Positions 1 to 10,835 of a stretch of DNA of 64,000 bases are shown here, one piece after another (positions within the stretch are counted from its first letter, which is position 1; each line of letters begins with the position of its first letter). Position numbers and translations under genes: made by a program. The DNA is taken from contig NC_063072.1 of NCBI RefSeq assembly GCF_022605165.1, forward strand, positions 1,240,001-1,304,000, read 5' to 3'. Source of the stretch: Purpureocillium takamizusanense (taxonomy: Eukaryota > Ascomycota > Sordariomycetes > Hypocreales > Ophiocordycipitaceae). Under the pieces are notes generated by a model. The model did no database searches, was not told where the DNA came from, and worked only from the letters and a program-made list of their open reading frames with translations.

Positions 1-1
1 G

Positions 2-1791
2 AACAATGAACCCAACGGAAAGCCCGTCGCGCAGGCGCAGGCCAGCAACTCGTCGCCACCCGAGCAATCTCCATCGGGCTCCTCGAGCATGCCAGCCCCT
101 CCGCCTGCTGCTGCCGCCGTGCACCAGCCAAAGATTGTCCAAACCGCCTTTATACACAAGCTTTATAAGTGAGAAACGCCTCGTCGACCTGGCGTTGATA
201 CACTTTGGCACTACTGACACGGTTTCAAACCAGCATGCTCGAGGACAATAGCATCCAGCACTTGATATCGTGGTCTGCCAATGCCGAGAGCTTCGTAATG
301 TCCCCCTCGGCCGACTTTTCCAAGGTCTTATCGTACGCCATCCTAATTCTGCGACGACTCAAGTCATTCTCTCACCCTTATTGACAGGCAATACTTCAAA
401 CACACCAACATCTCATCGTTCGTTCGCCAGTTGAACATGTATGGATTTCACAAAGGTGAGCTGTGAGAATCACGAACCGTGGCCTTGCCCACCTGACCGT
501 CATTTGTAGAACGCGACGTCTTTCACACGGGAAACCCAGATACCACGCTGTGGGAATTCAAGCATGGAAATGGAAACTTCAAACGGGGTGACCTGATGGG
601 TCTGCGCGAGATCAAACGCCGCGCAAGTCGACATGCGCTCGTTCACAGGGAAAGCAACTATCCCAAGCAGTCCTCGTCGCAGCCCGGCACGCCGGCCGAG
701 CCGGCTCCGCCACCAGCCGAAGGTTCGGAGGCGAGGCTGGCCCACCTCGAGCACTCCCTTTATGACTTGAGCAGTCGCCTTCAGCGCAGCGAAGAAAACG
801 CTCATTATATGCATGTCAAGAACCAAGCGGCCATGGACACAATCAACAGACTGCTCCACTTCAATCAGGAACTCTCACGAGCAGTCCTGTCACTCGTCCC
901 GGCCGAGAGCCCCGCGCACCGTGATGGTAAGCCCTAGACCCAGCCCATGTTGATGACTAGCGGCTAACGCGCGATCCAGTTGTGGCATTGCAAGGCGAGA
1001 TGCAAAGACAGTCCGACGTGTTGCGAACATTTGACGAATCGCATGAAGCACCGTATACCAGCAGACAACAGTACTTCGGCACAGTCGAAAACGCGCCTGT
1101 GTCGCCCAGGCAGCTGCCGCAGGACGATGCCAGGCGGCAAGGGGGTCTCACGGTGCCACAGCCTCGCGGCCAGCCACTTTACCGGCCAACGGTGCCGTCC
1201 AGCCTATCTATTGGCGCGCGACGTTATGGCTCCATTGGCGGCGGGAGTACAACACAGTCGTCGCCACTGCGAAATGCCGCGCCCCCGCCGCCTCCGGCTC
1301 CGCATCCCCTCTCCAACGTGGAACCACATCCCGCCAGCCTCGGCCGACGACATACCGCTGCCGACATTCGCGCACATGGCTGGCAACCGGGTCCCTCTCC
1401 GTTCTCGGCGTCGAACCCGCCGTCAGCTCCCTGGCCTTCGTCCCCCAGTCGCGTGCCTCAAGAGGATCAGAGGATACGGGAATCCTTGTCCACATACTCG
1501 CTGCAGGCGGCATCGCATCCACACTCACTGTCTCGCCCAACCACTCCACCACCAGGGCCTCATGTCGCAAATGGAGGAGGCAACAACGGAGCGGACACCT
1601 TCGGCACGTGGTCCTGGGGCGCGGCAGTTAACAGAGATGGGAAAGGACTAGGACTCAAGGACTCATCGGCACCTCCGACGCGGAGGGGTAGCATGGCCCA
1701 TATTCTGAACCCCAGCGATACGGCCGAACGATCCGACGAGGACGAGGACCCGCGAGGAGACGATGATCGGAAACGGAAACGGATGCAATAG
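2..1791 (+). CDS. SFL1: HSF-type DNA-binding transcription factor, Sfl1-like (5' partial)
   Basis: The reading frame is open from base 2, so the true start lies outside the window. Exons are 2-168, 234-332, 388-455, 510-926 and 980-1791, giving 520 visible residues. Spliced residues about 47-150 form a complete heat-shock-factor DNA-binding domain; the junctions rebuild FIHKLYNMLEDNS and SSFVRQLNMYGFHKERDVF, followed by FKHGNGNFKRGD and the basic stretch GLREIKRRASRHALVHR typical of the Sfl1 branch. A leucine-rich coiled coil (SEARLAHLEHSLYDLSSRLQ onwards) follows, and the tail is Pro/Ser-rich and disordered, ending in acidic then basic residues. Family members act in the nucleus as regulators of morphogenesis, stress and adhesion genes. 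The three introns inside the domain were placed by splice consensus and frame. True Hsf1 is less likely because of the basic Sfl1-type extension. Confidence 0.85.
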
Positions 1792-2362
1792 TCGTCGTGT
1801 CTCTTCCAGATGGCACCAAGCCAGGGTGGCGCACGAGGGTCAAAAATATAGCTACGATCGGGGCGTCGACGTGGATCTCATAGCTTGAAGCGGCTGCGAT
1901 TTTTTTGGTTTTGTTTTGGATACTCCACTCGCGAGACGTGCTTTGGTGCTGTCTCGGTACCCAGGATGCGTTGGAAAAAGGATATATTTACAAGCACAAT
2001 CACGATGACATACGGGTCAAGGTAGGCTCGAGTTGGACGAGAGAAAGACCATCTATCCATCGCTGGCCTGGTCGCCGTCTTGGGGCGGGGCGGAGGAGCC
2101 TAGGGTGGCAAGTGTTTTGCAGGTATGGCTCCGGGGAGGCGGTCCGTCGGTTGGGGCGCCTGGATGCGCTCTGTATCGCCTCTCGCTTAATATGCCGGCC
2201 GGGTCCTCTTATGGAGCGATTCAGGTTGCAGGGCGCAAAATTGAATCGTATTGAGGATCACCAAGAACACACGCGCCGCTCTGCTCTGGTGGTGAATGTG
2301 GCAATCGACCGCGGTGCGATGTGAGTAATGTCAGAGATGACGTTTTACCTCGGGACATATGT
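1792..2362. other. Convergent intergenic region
   Basis: This spacer lies between two convergent stop codons and should hold both 3' UTRs. Open frames here (for example 1905-2324) have no protein-like features. Nothing else is evident. Confidence 0.5.
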
Positions 2363-3139
2363 TCATGGCTCTGACTCTCCATTTTTTCTCTTACTTTTCC
2401 CCTTGTTCTTCTCCTTCTTCTTTCTCTTGACCTCGCTCTTGTATCCCTGCGCTATGGGTGCGTCAATGGGCAGGCTCTCGCTTAGAGCCACAACGGTACC
2501 GCCAGAGCCCGGCTGCCTTTCCCCAGCGGAGTAGGACTCATCCGGTGCAGCGTCTCGCGCCGCCTTCGCAGCCTCGGCGTCGGGCTGTGGCGGCTCTCTA
2601 CGCGGGCGCTTCCGCTTGCCAAGCGCGGTGCGCCCCTCATCTTCATCGCTCTCGCTCTCGACGGTCGCCCTGTGTCGCCCGGCCGCTCGAGCGCCAGCAG
2701 CACCAGCATTGGCAGTCGCGCCGCCGCCGTGCCTCCCTTGCAGCCTACCCCTGAGCATGCGGTCCGCTTTGCTGTTGCCCGTGACCACCGGCAAGGTGCC
2801 CGCGGCGGTCTTCTTGTCCGGGACGTAGCCGGCGCCGGCGTTGGGGTTGGCGCCAGCGACGAGGCGGTCGTCGTCGTCGTCGTCGTCATCGTTGGCGTTG
2901 GCGTTGACGGTGTTTTTTTGCGCGGGTCCCCTTCTTGCGGCAGCGAGTTGCTGCTGCGCCGTGGTAGATGAGGAGGAGGAGGAGCCGGGACGAGCAGGAG
3001 GAGGGGTATTCTGCGTGCTGAGGAGGGTTGAGCGCAGGGCGGACTGCTTGGCGAGGAGGAGGTTGAGGCGGTTGGAGAGGACGGCGTGGTCGGGGGCGAC
3101 GGGGAGGGGGGCCGGCGGGGGAGGCTTTGACGGTGCCAT
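2363..3139 (-). CDS. Disordered nuclear-type charged protein (DUF3245-like)
   Basis: A single-exon ORF of 258 residues starting at the ATG at 3139 (MAPSKPPPPAP). I prefer this start because the frame upstream translates a CT microsatellite. The N-terminus has a short helix (LSNRLNLLLAKQSALRSTLL), followed by low-complexity Ser and Asp8 runs, an acidic patch (VESESDEDEGRTALGKRKRP) and a C-terminus almost entirely Lys/Arg. The order (N-terminal helix, Asn/Ala/Gly segment, acidic-then-basic motif, Lys-rich tail) recalls fungal DUF3245 proteins, but I could not confirm this. The basic tail suggests nuclear or nucleolar location. The function is unknown. It is convergent with the HSF gene. Confidence 0.6.
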   Translation of the reverse strand: MAPSKPPPPAPLPVAPDHAVLSNRLNLLLAKQSALRSTLLSTQNTPPPARPGSSSSSSTTAQQQLAAARRGPAQKNTVNANANDDDDDDDDRLVAGANPNAGAGYVPDKKTAAGTLPVVTGNSKADRMLRGRLQGRHGGGATANAGAAGARAAGRHRATVESESDEDEGRTALGKRKRPRREPPQPDAEAAKAARDAAPDESYSAGERQPGSGGTVVALSESLPIDAPIAQGYKSEVKRKKKEKNKGKSKRKNGESEP

Positions 3140-4054
3140 TTGTGTCGAGCGGGTGGTGTTTGCTTCGGAATGGAGTCCTCTCTCTCTCTCTCTCTCTCTC
3201 TCTTTGGGGGTACGAGACCCACCCTCTCCCCGACGGAGGCCGTCCTCGGATCTCGAGATGACACACAGCTGCACGACGCGCGCGATTGATCGTTTTCAGG
3301 CTGCAGCAACAGCGAAGCTGCTTGGGCTCTGCAGGATCGGGGGACGCGGGCTGTTCAAGACGGATTCGCGGTGTTTGTGGCGGTAGGAGTAGAGACGACC
3401 CGGGTCGTGTCCTGGCCGGCACCCAGGACGGTTACGTATGATGCTTTTTGCTGCGTGGTGGTGGGTGTGTTGTGTTGCTGTGAGGTCCAAAACACGAAAG
3501 TTGTCGGGCGGGCGTAGAACATCTTAGTTCTTCTCCCGAACCAAAACAAAAAAAAAACGTGGGGGTGGGTCTTGTCACCGTGGCCGCGGCCTACCTTATT
3601 ACGTAGCTGCCGAGCCCGCCGCAGGGGTGGTGGTACGTCGTGCATAAGCTGGACATACTCCATGTGCGCAACTACTAATGCATCATATTCTGTATTGGAC
3701 AAGACGACCGTACACTCATGCCTGAATTAAAGGTAGCTAACCACCTAGAGATTTGATCCGCATCGCCTCGCGCAGCTACCGAGTCATCGCGCTTCACGTA
3801 AGTCGCCAATGCGCAGAAAACCCGTTCGGGTCCTATTCCGATGCTTTGTATTAAGTTTACGTACTGAGCCGGCCGGTATTGACAGCTCACGCATTGGCTC
3901 CGACTATAAGCCGATGCGGTATAGGAAAAATATCTAGGCCCCGTCGTCGTCGTGCGTGCTTCGTCTTTGCTCTCTCCTTGTCTATTATTTTGGTATCATG
4001 TCGTCATAGAAATTCCGGAACCCCTTGCCCTTCGCCAGGAGCTCAAAACTGGCT
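3140..4054 (-). promoter_or_regulatory. Upstream region of the charged-protein gene and 3' flank of DLT1
   Basis: Both flanking genes run leftward, so this holds the DLT1 3' UTR and the promoter of the downstream gene. It contains the CT run and an A10 run at 3548-3557. No coding potential is recognised. Confidence 0.45.
3178..3203. repeat. (CT)13 microsatellite
   Basis: A pure CT dinucleotide run of 26 bases lying 39 bases upstream of the ATG at 3139, so in the 5' UTR or core promoter of the charged-protein gene, where it reads as GA repeats on the coding strand. Confidence 0.9.
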
Positions 4055-5428
4055 TCACGTATGCTCGTGGGCACCGTCACCCGTCGGTCGCAGGTTCAAG
4101 ACGTACGGCAGCGCGTCTGGGTCCTCCCTCGTGGCGAGCCGAATGACGGAACCGGAGTCGCTGCTCGACGCCTTGGACCGCAGGCTAGGCGAGCTCGGGC
4201 TGTGATTGAGTGAAAAGGGCCGCCTCGTCTGTGCGAAGCTGTTGCCACTGGATTTGCGCGACAGCGAGCGCAACCCCCCCGTCCGCCTACTCCCCGGCGT
4301 GTTCGGCGCCGTGCGGAAGCTCCACGCATACGCCGACGCGTTGGCCCTGCCCGACTTGGGCGCTGATCCTCTACTACTCACGCTTCGTGGGTGGGAGACG
4401 CTACTCCTCGGCGAGGGCGGCGTCGGGTCCATGGGCGCATCATTGTCAATGTCGCTCTCTGATGGCCTCGGGCCCCATTCATCGTCTTCGTCCTCGTCGC
4501 CTCCGGCGCCACTGGCACTTTTCGAGTCTAGCGCATCCAGGTCGAGCGGCTGCATGGCCCGCAGCAGCTCAGCAAAGAGGTGCATAGTCTCGCGAAACCG
4601 CGCATTGGAAATCGGCCGGTTCGAAAAGCGCGCGTATTCAAACTGGGAGAGAAAATCGGTGGCAACCTGGCCCATGTTGACCACACCAAGCCCCGCCAGG
4701 TGCTCCATGTAGTCTCTCAGGCTCATGTGTGGCTGCCGCTGCAAGAGAGCCGTGGCCTCGGGGTCCAGCATGGGTGGATCGCTCTGTGACTCCGGGTCTG
4801 TCGGTGCCATGGTCAAAGCCTTGGCTTCGATGAGGTTGGGCAGCTCGGAAAGCACGGTGCTATACTGCAAGTCTGGCAAATCGGGCGAGTTGGGCGACGC
4901 CCATCCGTAGTGCTCGATATCGCCCCAAACGGCGCGACGCCGCGGCGGCAACGGGTAGACCGTCTCGTCGGAAGCCCGCTTTCCTCCCGCAGAGCCGTTG
5001 ATGCCTCCTCGCCGGGTTTCAGCGCCGCCTTCGCGGTACGCCGATTCGTGCGGATGTCCCTCGTCATCGCGACCCTGCACCCGAGGGCGTGCGGCGAAGG
5101 CGACTGTAGCGCTGCGATTGAGCCCCGCGGCAACCATCTTGTACACAGCATCCTTGACGTCGCCCTTGTCGATGGGAACCCATGTCTTGGGGATCGCGGC
5201 GAGTGCCAGTTTGTTGATGTAGAGACGCAGTATGTAGACGAAGACGACGACGGTGATGGTCACGACGTAAGAGATGGTCACAATCAGGACGTTGTATCGT
5301 TGATCGTTGGCAATGGACCGATCTATGGCGTCGGCAGGGGTGATGAGCAACAGGCCTAGCAGCACGACGTAAAGGAATAGGTAGATCGACCCATAGGCGA
5401 GACGCGAGAAGAGGCGTCGCGACTGCAT
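4055..5428 (-). CDS. DLT1: Dlt1 family membrane protein (defect at low temperature protein 1)
   Basis: An intronless gene of 457 residues. The start at 5428 (MQSRRLFSRLAYGSIYLFLY) is chosen because the family begins exactly at MQSRRLF, although the open frame extends further upstream. Two transmembrane helices lie at about residues 12-33 and 46-70, followed by the conserved block LALAAIPKTWVPIDKGDV and a basic segment ending in an AFAARPR-like motif. The rest is a long cytosolic, Ser/Pro-rich disordered tail with acidic and basic patches. In yeast the loss of Dlt1 gives cold-sensitive growth; its molecular role is unknown. The gene is transcribed in the same direction as NDC1 upstream. Confidence 0.9.
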   Translation of the reverse strand: MQSRRLFSRLAYGSIYLFLYVVLLGLLLITPADAIDRSIANDQRYNVLIVTISYVVTITVVVFVYILRLYINKLALAAIPKTWVPIDKGDVKDAVYKMVAAGLNRSATVAFAARPRVQGRDDEGHPHESAYREGGAETRRGGINGSAGGKRASDETVYPLPPRRRAVWGDIEHYGWASPNSPDLPDLQYSTVLSELPNLIEAKALTMAPTDPESQSDPPMLDPEATALLQRQPHMSLRDYMEHLAGLGVVNMGQVATDFLSQFEYARFSNRPISNARFRETMHLFAELLRAMQPLDLDALDSKSASGAGGDEDEDDEWGPRPSESDIDNDAPMDPTPPSPRSSVSHPRSVSSRGSAPKSGRANASAYAWSFRTAPNTPGSRRTGGLRSLSRKSSGNSFAQTRRPFSLNHSPSSPSLRSKASSSDSGSVIRLATREDPDALPYVLNLRPTGDGAHEHT

Positions 5429-5896
5429 CGTCGTGGCTGAGCGGGCGAGCGGTCGGTCGGTCGGTTGGTCGGTTCCGCTCCTACTCAGCGGCCGCGCCCT
5501 CGATGATTTGCGCAGTTGGCTGCTTGCAGTAGATTCATCATGACGGGCGGAAGGGCATGCTGTCGGCGCGCGTGAGCGACGTGGACGGGAAGGGAGGAGA
5601 TGGAGAGACGAAGTTTGAAAAAGGGACCAGCGCCCGGGGGTAGGGGAGCAAGCTGGCTGGAGTGACGTACGGTGGAGCCTCGGTAGGTCTGCCGCACTCC
5701 AACAACAGCGGGCACTAGCGCGCAAGCATCCATGTCCACGTGTGCCATCAACTACAACACATACAGCAACATCAATCATTGCATTGCCATGGTTCTGACA
5801 AAGTCAAAGTATTCTATTCTGCGGTCCATTCCTTGGTATCGTGATACATTACATTGTACAGCACGCAGATGCCTACATAGCTAGGCGCTGACGTAG
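5429..5896 (-). promoter_or_regulatory. DLT1 upstream region and NDC1 3' flank
   Basis: 468 bases between two leftward genes. They should contain the NDC1 3' UTR and the DLT1 promoter. An imperfect GGTC-rich stretch lies at about 5450-5475. No gene is recognised. Confidence 0.45.
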
Positions 5897-8020
5897 CTAC
5901 CGCACCTGCTCCATCTCCGGCCGCGTTTGCTCTCTCCTTTGCGGTCTCCTCACCTCCGGCTTCTTCTTCTCTTCAGAAGCTTTGCTGCGGCTGCTGACCG
6001 CTTCCTTGGCCTTAGGCTCGACCGCCCTCGGCTGGGCGGCGGCCTCCTTGGCCAGCCGCACGTCGCCAAGCGAGAGCCTCAGGTCGTTGCTGTAAGGCTC
6101 AAACTTGGTCACGACTTGGTCCAGTCCCGTCCGCAGCGCATCCAACACCTGGTCGACTTCGGGCGTCTCCTTCACACCCGCAGTATCCGTCCAATGCGCG
6201 GGAAAATGCGCCTTCAGCGCCTCCAGCTTTCGAATTACAGACGTCAGCGTCCGCACTATACTCGCCACATCGCGGTGGACGTTGCCAAACTGGTCCTCTC
6301 CGAGGCTGTGGACGGCAAGTTGGCACAGGGCCTGCGTCGCATGCACGTACAGCATCGGCTCTGCAAACGGCGCGCCGAGGGCCGCGGCCGCGAAGCGAGT
6401 GCGGAAGCTGTGGCTCAACAGCGCACCGACCCCATCGAGTTTCATCACACGCGCCGTCCACTGATCCAACTCGCCGCGCAAGTGCTCCGGTGATAGTGCC
6501 TCTTGTTGCTCCTTGGTCAGAACTCGGTCCTTGGCCGTCTTCCACGTCTTCTTAGCCAGTGGGCTGAGTTCAGACACGGGGGACGTCCCCGGGCTCCGCG
6601 CAATATGATCGATGGCCTTCTCTACTAGTCCCGAGGCTTGGCTTCTCTTGCTGAATATGGGATCTTCTCGTAGAGGGGCCGAGGATCGCTGCTTTGGCGC
6701 CACGGTTATCGCTTCGCTAGCAGACACAGCAGCCGGCACCTTTCCGTACTCGTCGACGCGCGTCTCGATGCTCTTGAGCAGACCCATGCAAATCGCGTAC
6801 ACCTGCGCCCACATCGGTCCATCCTTGCGGTCGATATCACAGTAAATGGCTTGCCTACGGGTCTCGAAATCTTGCGCAATGAGCGCCAACTCCCACATGG
6901 CAAATGACTATTGGTTTGTTAGTGAGATGACTTGAGCAGGAGAGATACGCATGCTGAGCTCGTAGCTTCACTTGCCTGAATAGAAAGCTTTTTGCTCTTC
7001 AGCCCATTGAGCAAGCTCCCGTTGGGATCTTTGGACTCGGACGTCAACGGCTTGCCGTTCTTCAGGGGCGTCTTGACCATGAAAATTGAGAAGGCCGTAT
7101 TCCCTACGGCCCATAAGAAGTTGAGGAGGGTCCCTGCATATACGCAGCGTGCAAGGAGGTATAGGTCAATGGGCCACGACGGAGGGAGCATGCTCGTTCT
7201 GGGCAAGTTGTAGAAAGGGCGGAGCAGCGCCAAGGTCCAACCCCAGGCGAACGACCGAAGGACGACATGGTAGAGGCATAATGCCGCGGCCACCGAGAAG
7301 GCAGCCCTCCTGAAACAGCGGCCTAGCAAGGCGGGAACCTGTAGAAGCACGGCCTGGAAAGGCATGGACAGAACGCCCAGCTTCTTGCCCGACTCTCCCG
7401 CCTTCGGCTTGGTCGGCAAGTTCAGGTCGAGCCGGTCCAAGTCATACCGGTAGTGGATGATCGTCTGCACCAGGGCGCAAGCGCCGAGATAGCAGGCCAG
7501 AAACAGCGGGCGCTCGTTGAGCCTGGCTCGGTCGCCGGTGAAGTAGGTGATCCAGCGCAGGTTGGACGAATCGGCCATGGAGAAGAGGAAGACGGGGCAG
7601 AATATGGAGCTCGAGACGCCATACCACAGGCCCGTCTCGTATGTCTGCAGGCTCAGCAGTGTGGAGCCAAGCGTTTGCAGACCCGACTCGGTCGTCCTAA
7701 GGCCGACATGATAGTGGGCGATTCGCAGTACGAGGATGGCCAGGCCGCACGAGAAGATGATGGCGGTTCGGATGCCGGCGGGGCCGATGGGAAACCAGGA
7801 CCAAAAGTCTGTAACAGTGAGGATGCGCGGTCAGAAGCTAGTCCGTCCAATGCTGGCATGTTCGGGAGAAGAGATGCTCACAGGAATTCCAGCTGGTGAG
7901 GAGCAGGGCTTCAATGTATGAGACGGCGAGGAGGATGGTGGCCGTCGAGGAGAAGCGCCGGTGCAAAGCCGGCTGCAGGGTGTCCTTGTAGGAAGCCCGT
8001 CGAGCTGGAGGGCCGGCCAT
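5897..8020 (-). CDS. NDC1: Nuclear pore/spindle pole body membrane nucleoporin Ndc1
   Basis: Exons 7882-8020, 6976-7808 and 5897-6907 code for 660 residues, close to the yeast protein. The start MAGPPARRASYKDTLQP precedes a conserved amphipathic segment and the first membrane helix. The N-terminal half carries several hydrophobic segments (for example FSSTATILLAVSYIEALLLT and RTAIIFSCGLAILVLRIAHY). The C-terminal half is soluble, with the family motif SFAMWELALIAQDFETRR at the exon 2/3 junction. Ndc1 anchors nuclear pore complexes and inserts spindle pole bodies into the nuclear envelope. The second intron (6908-6975) begins with GC (CAG|GCAAGT) and ends in AG; it is phase 0 and is the only junction that keeps the family sequence intact. 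The gene is divergent from PEP12. Confidence 0.92.
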
Positions 8021-8652
8021 GTCCACGGGCGCCTCGTGATGCTGGGCTGGCGGTGGAGGGAGAGGTTGGTCGACGCTCGACGGATGGCAAGTGCAAGTGC
8101 AGGATCCTAGCAGGGCAGTACGTAAATAATGAAAATCCACCAGCACGGCAACCAGCTCGGCGGGTTTAGGGCGACGCGACGGGGCGCCGCTGGCTTTGCG
8201 ATTGCAGGGGTTGGCTGGAGCTACCGCAGGTGTGATCACGTGGCGATAGTAGACGGCGAGACGGATGACGGGCAGGCAAGACAGGACCTCTTTGGCCCTG
8301 TGACGACGCCCCGCTGATGATTGGTGGACATGCAGAGGGGTTCCGTCACCCAGCGCTGCCGAATGCGCTGTGGGGGTTGGGAATTAGTGGTGCCTGCGAC
8401 GCCAATTACGGGACAGTTGCGTCCTACAGCGCCATCGGCGTCAGCGGTTGCGCCAACCTTCCCGCCGCTTTACGCATCTGCCTCATGCATCTTCCCCAAC
8501 CGCCCACCTGTTCGCCGCCCACGACATCCTCCTCCGTGCGCGCCCCCTTTACCCTCGCGCCTCGACAACCGTGAGACACTCATTTATCAAGACCTTCTTC
8601 CCCGAAACATCCAGAGAACGGCCGCAGGGCCCCCTTCGCGCTCGTCGCAGCC
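8021..8652. promoter_or_regulatory. Divergent promoter NDC1/PEP12
   Basis: 632 bases between two divergent start codons. The half next to PEP12 is C-rich and pyrimidine-rich, as is common in fungal leaders. No additional gene is evident. Confidence 0.5.
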
Positions 8653-9549
8653 ATGTCGTACGACCAGCTCTCCAGCCTCGAGTCGGGCAACCGCCGCGGC
8701 GGCTACACCGACGACCCAGCATTCCAAGACCTCCAGTACGAGCTCAAGGGCAAGCTGCAGTCGCTGCTGAGCGGCAACCGCAAGCTCGCCAATGATGTCA
8801 ACGTCCTCGGCACGAAGAAGGATACGCCGCGCCTACGCGAGCGTGTGCACAGCAGTATGGAGAAGTCGCGCGAGCTGTGCCGCGAGATTGGCGAGGGCGT
8901 CAAGCGTCTGCAGTCGTGGGACGAGCTATCTGTAAGAACCTGGCCCGGCTCTGGGCGCGAACGCCATTCGCGCTTATCGCAATTCTTGCAAAAGACGAGA
9001 GCACGACGCTGACCCACCGCACAGAAGCAGCAAAAGTACGAGCAGACCAAGGTCTCGAGCGACTTCCAGGCCGCCTTGCAGGAATTTCAAGGTCTCCAGC
9101 GCAAGGCACTCGAGAAAGAAAAGGCGTCCGTCTCGGCTGCGCGCGCCGCGCACGATGCAGAGGCAGGCCATGCCGAGGGTCAGGGCGGCGCGCCGCTCGA
9201 GCAACTCCAGCAGCAGCAGCAGGTCTCGCAGCTGGCCCCGCAGGACGAGGTCGACTTCCAGGAAAGCCTCATCATCGAGCGGGAAGAGGAGATTCGGAAC
9301 ATCGAACAGGGCGTTGGCGACCTGAACGTGCTGTTCCGACAGGTGGCGCAGATTGTCGACGAGCAAGACGTCGGCATCCGCACCATCGCCGACAACGTGG
9401 AGAATGTGCAGGACAATACTCGCCAGGCCGACATCGAGACCCGGCAGGCCGCCCGATATCAAAAGGCAGCGCGCAACAAGAGCTGCTGCCTGCTCCTCAT
9501 CCTCGCCGTCATTCTCACGATTGTCATTTTGGCCATTGTCCTGGGTTAG
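8653..9549 (+). CDS. PEP12: Syntaxin-type Qa-SNARE Pep12
   Basis: Exons 8653-8931 and 9025-9549 give 267 residues (yeast Pep12 has 288). The N-terminus MSYDQLSSLESG is followed by a helical bundle domain, a Gln-rich linker, and a Qa SNARE motif at about residues 175-237. The zero-layer glutamine is within LFRQVAQIVDEQDVGIRT. The C-terminal anchor is SCCLLLILAVILTIVILAIV, at about residues 246-265, with no luminal domain after it. Pep12 mediates fusion of Golgi-derived vesicles with the late endosome/prevacuolar compartment. Vam3 or other syntaxins are alternatives, but the family's fungal Pep12 start and the overall length fit best. The gene is convergent with COX18, with 158 bases between the stops. 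Confidence 0.88.
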
Positions 9550-9707
9550 CCGTGGTGCGCTGCTTCAGCCAGAGCCTCTTTGTCTATTTCATTACAGCAA
9601 ACCGCGTGGGCGTTTGTAGGAGTTCTATATGTATACAGCATGATGAGTATGTACACGAGGGTCGGGCCCTCCGTCGAGACGACCAATCCGCATTGCGCAA
9701 TGCAAGC

Positions 9708-10835
9708 CTATTCACTTCTTTCTGATGGACTTTTTGTCATGGCGCCACGTAGATACGGCAGCGCCGGCGCTGCCTTGGGCCCTAGCTTGAGCTTGGGTGC
9801 CGGTTTCGGCACGAGCCTTTGAATAATGGATTCGTTGACATCGTTGAGGCCAAACGTCGTGACCCAGTAGAGGAAGATGGCGCTGGGCAGGTCGGCGAAG
9901 ACTATTGGGAAGAGGGGCACGAGTAGGAGCGTCCTGCCAATGGCGGTTTGTATCCTCGTGATAGGCGCGACACGAGCGCCGGACCTGTCGATGGAGAGCA
10001 GCGCGCGAAGTTGTTCCTTGGACAGGCGTCCCCACGAGGTGCGGGCCAACAGAGCTGAGCACAGCAGCGGTAGGACGTAGTAGGGGTCCATGGCGGTCAG
10101 GTCCGCAAACCAGAGGCAGCCGCCTTGGGCGAGGGACTGGTCGAACAGGCCAGTCGAGTCGGAGAGGGCGGCGGAGACGCGCTCAACATTGGCAAGGCCC
10201 ATCTGATGGCTGAGCCAGCCCATGGGGGCACCGCACAGCCTGCGCAGGGCCTCGGAGACAACGACGAAGGGCACCATGCTGAGGAACGGGGCAAGCGTCT
10301 TCCAGCGCTGGACGCCCCAGGCCTTGTAGATGCGGCGGCGCGACCGCTCCGTCAGGCCAGCGACGCGGAGTCTCCATGTCCGCTCCACGGCCTCGAGACT
10401 CCTCCCGCCTCCGGCACCCGTGGCGGTCGGGGGCGCGGCGGCAGGCACAGAAGCGGCGTGGCGCGAGGCCCACGCGGAGACGAGGGGGTTCAGCTCGGCG
10501 CGGCGGACGACGAGGCGGCGCGTGTAGTGCTGGATGGGGAGGCGGAAAGTGAGGTTGACGCCGACGGCGACGAGCGGGATGGCCAGGTACCAGGGGAGGC
10601 CGGCGGCGTGGTGCAGCGCGCTGACGCCGTCGGCGGTCCAGACGACGGCGTCGCCGAGGGCGCTGAGGTGGACGTGCCGCCGGCTGCCAGCGATGCTCGT
10701 CGTCGGCGTCGGCGTCGAGGGGGAGCAGCGGCGGCACGGGCGTCGTGGTGATGATGAGACGATGGCGGCGCGTCTGGCGGCCGGCGCGAGGCTGGCGCTG
10801 GCGGGGACTGCCGCGGCGCGGAGTGGCGAAAGCAT
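9708..10835 (-). CDS. COX18: Mitochondrial inner membrane insertase Cox18 (Oxa1/YidC family)
   Basis: A single-exon gene of 375 residues from the ATG at 10835. The first 50 residues are Ala/Arg/Ser-rich and lack acids (MLSPLRAAAVPASASL), a typical mitochondrial presequence. The YidC/Oxa1 domain follows: helix 1 at LPWYLAIPLVAVGVNLTFRL, a long basic matrix loop with RLVVRRAELNPLVSAW, then WKTLAPFLSMVPFVVVSEAL and the C-terminal pair of helices near LLLVPLFPIVFADLPSAIFL. The short matrix loop and the ending match Cox18 rather than Oxa1, which has a long C-terminal ribosome-binding coil. Cox18 exports the C-terminal domain of Cox2 to the intermembrane space. Confidence 0.85.
   Translation of the reverse strand: MLSPLRAAAVPASASLAPAARRAAIVSSSPRRPCRRCSPSTPTPTTSIAGSRRHVHLSALGDAVVWTADGVSALHHAAGLPWYLAIPLVAVGVNLTFRLPIQHYTRRLVVRRAELNPLVSAWASRHAASVPAAAPPTATGAGGGRSLEAVERTWRLRVAGLTERSRRRIYKAWGVQRWKTLAPFLSMVPFVVVSEALRRLCGAPMGWLSHQMGLANVERVSAALSDSTGLFDQSLAQGGCLWFADLTAMDPYYVLPLLCSALLARTSWGRLSKEQLRALLSIDRSGARVAPITRIQTAIGRTLLLVPLFPIVFADLPSAIFLYWVTTFGLNDVNESIIQRLVPKPAPKLKLGPKAAPALPYLRGAMTKSPSERSE

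Noticed and set aside
10125..10751. 208-codon plus-strand frame
   Set aside because: Antisense to COX18; its Gly/Asp/Val-rich translation is a typical shadow of a GC-rich coding strand.
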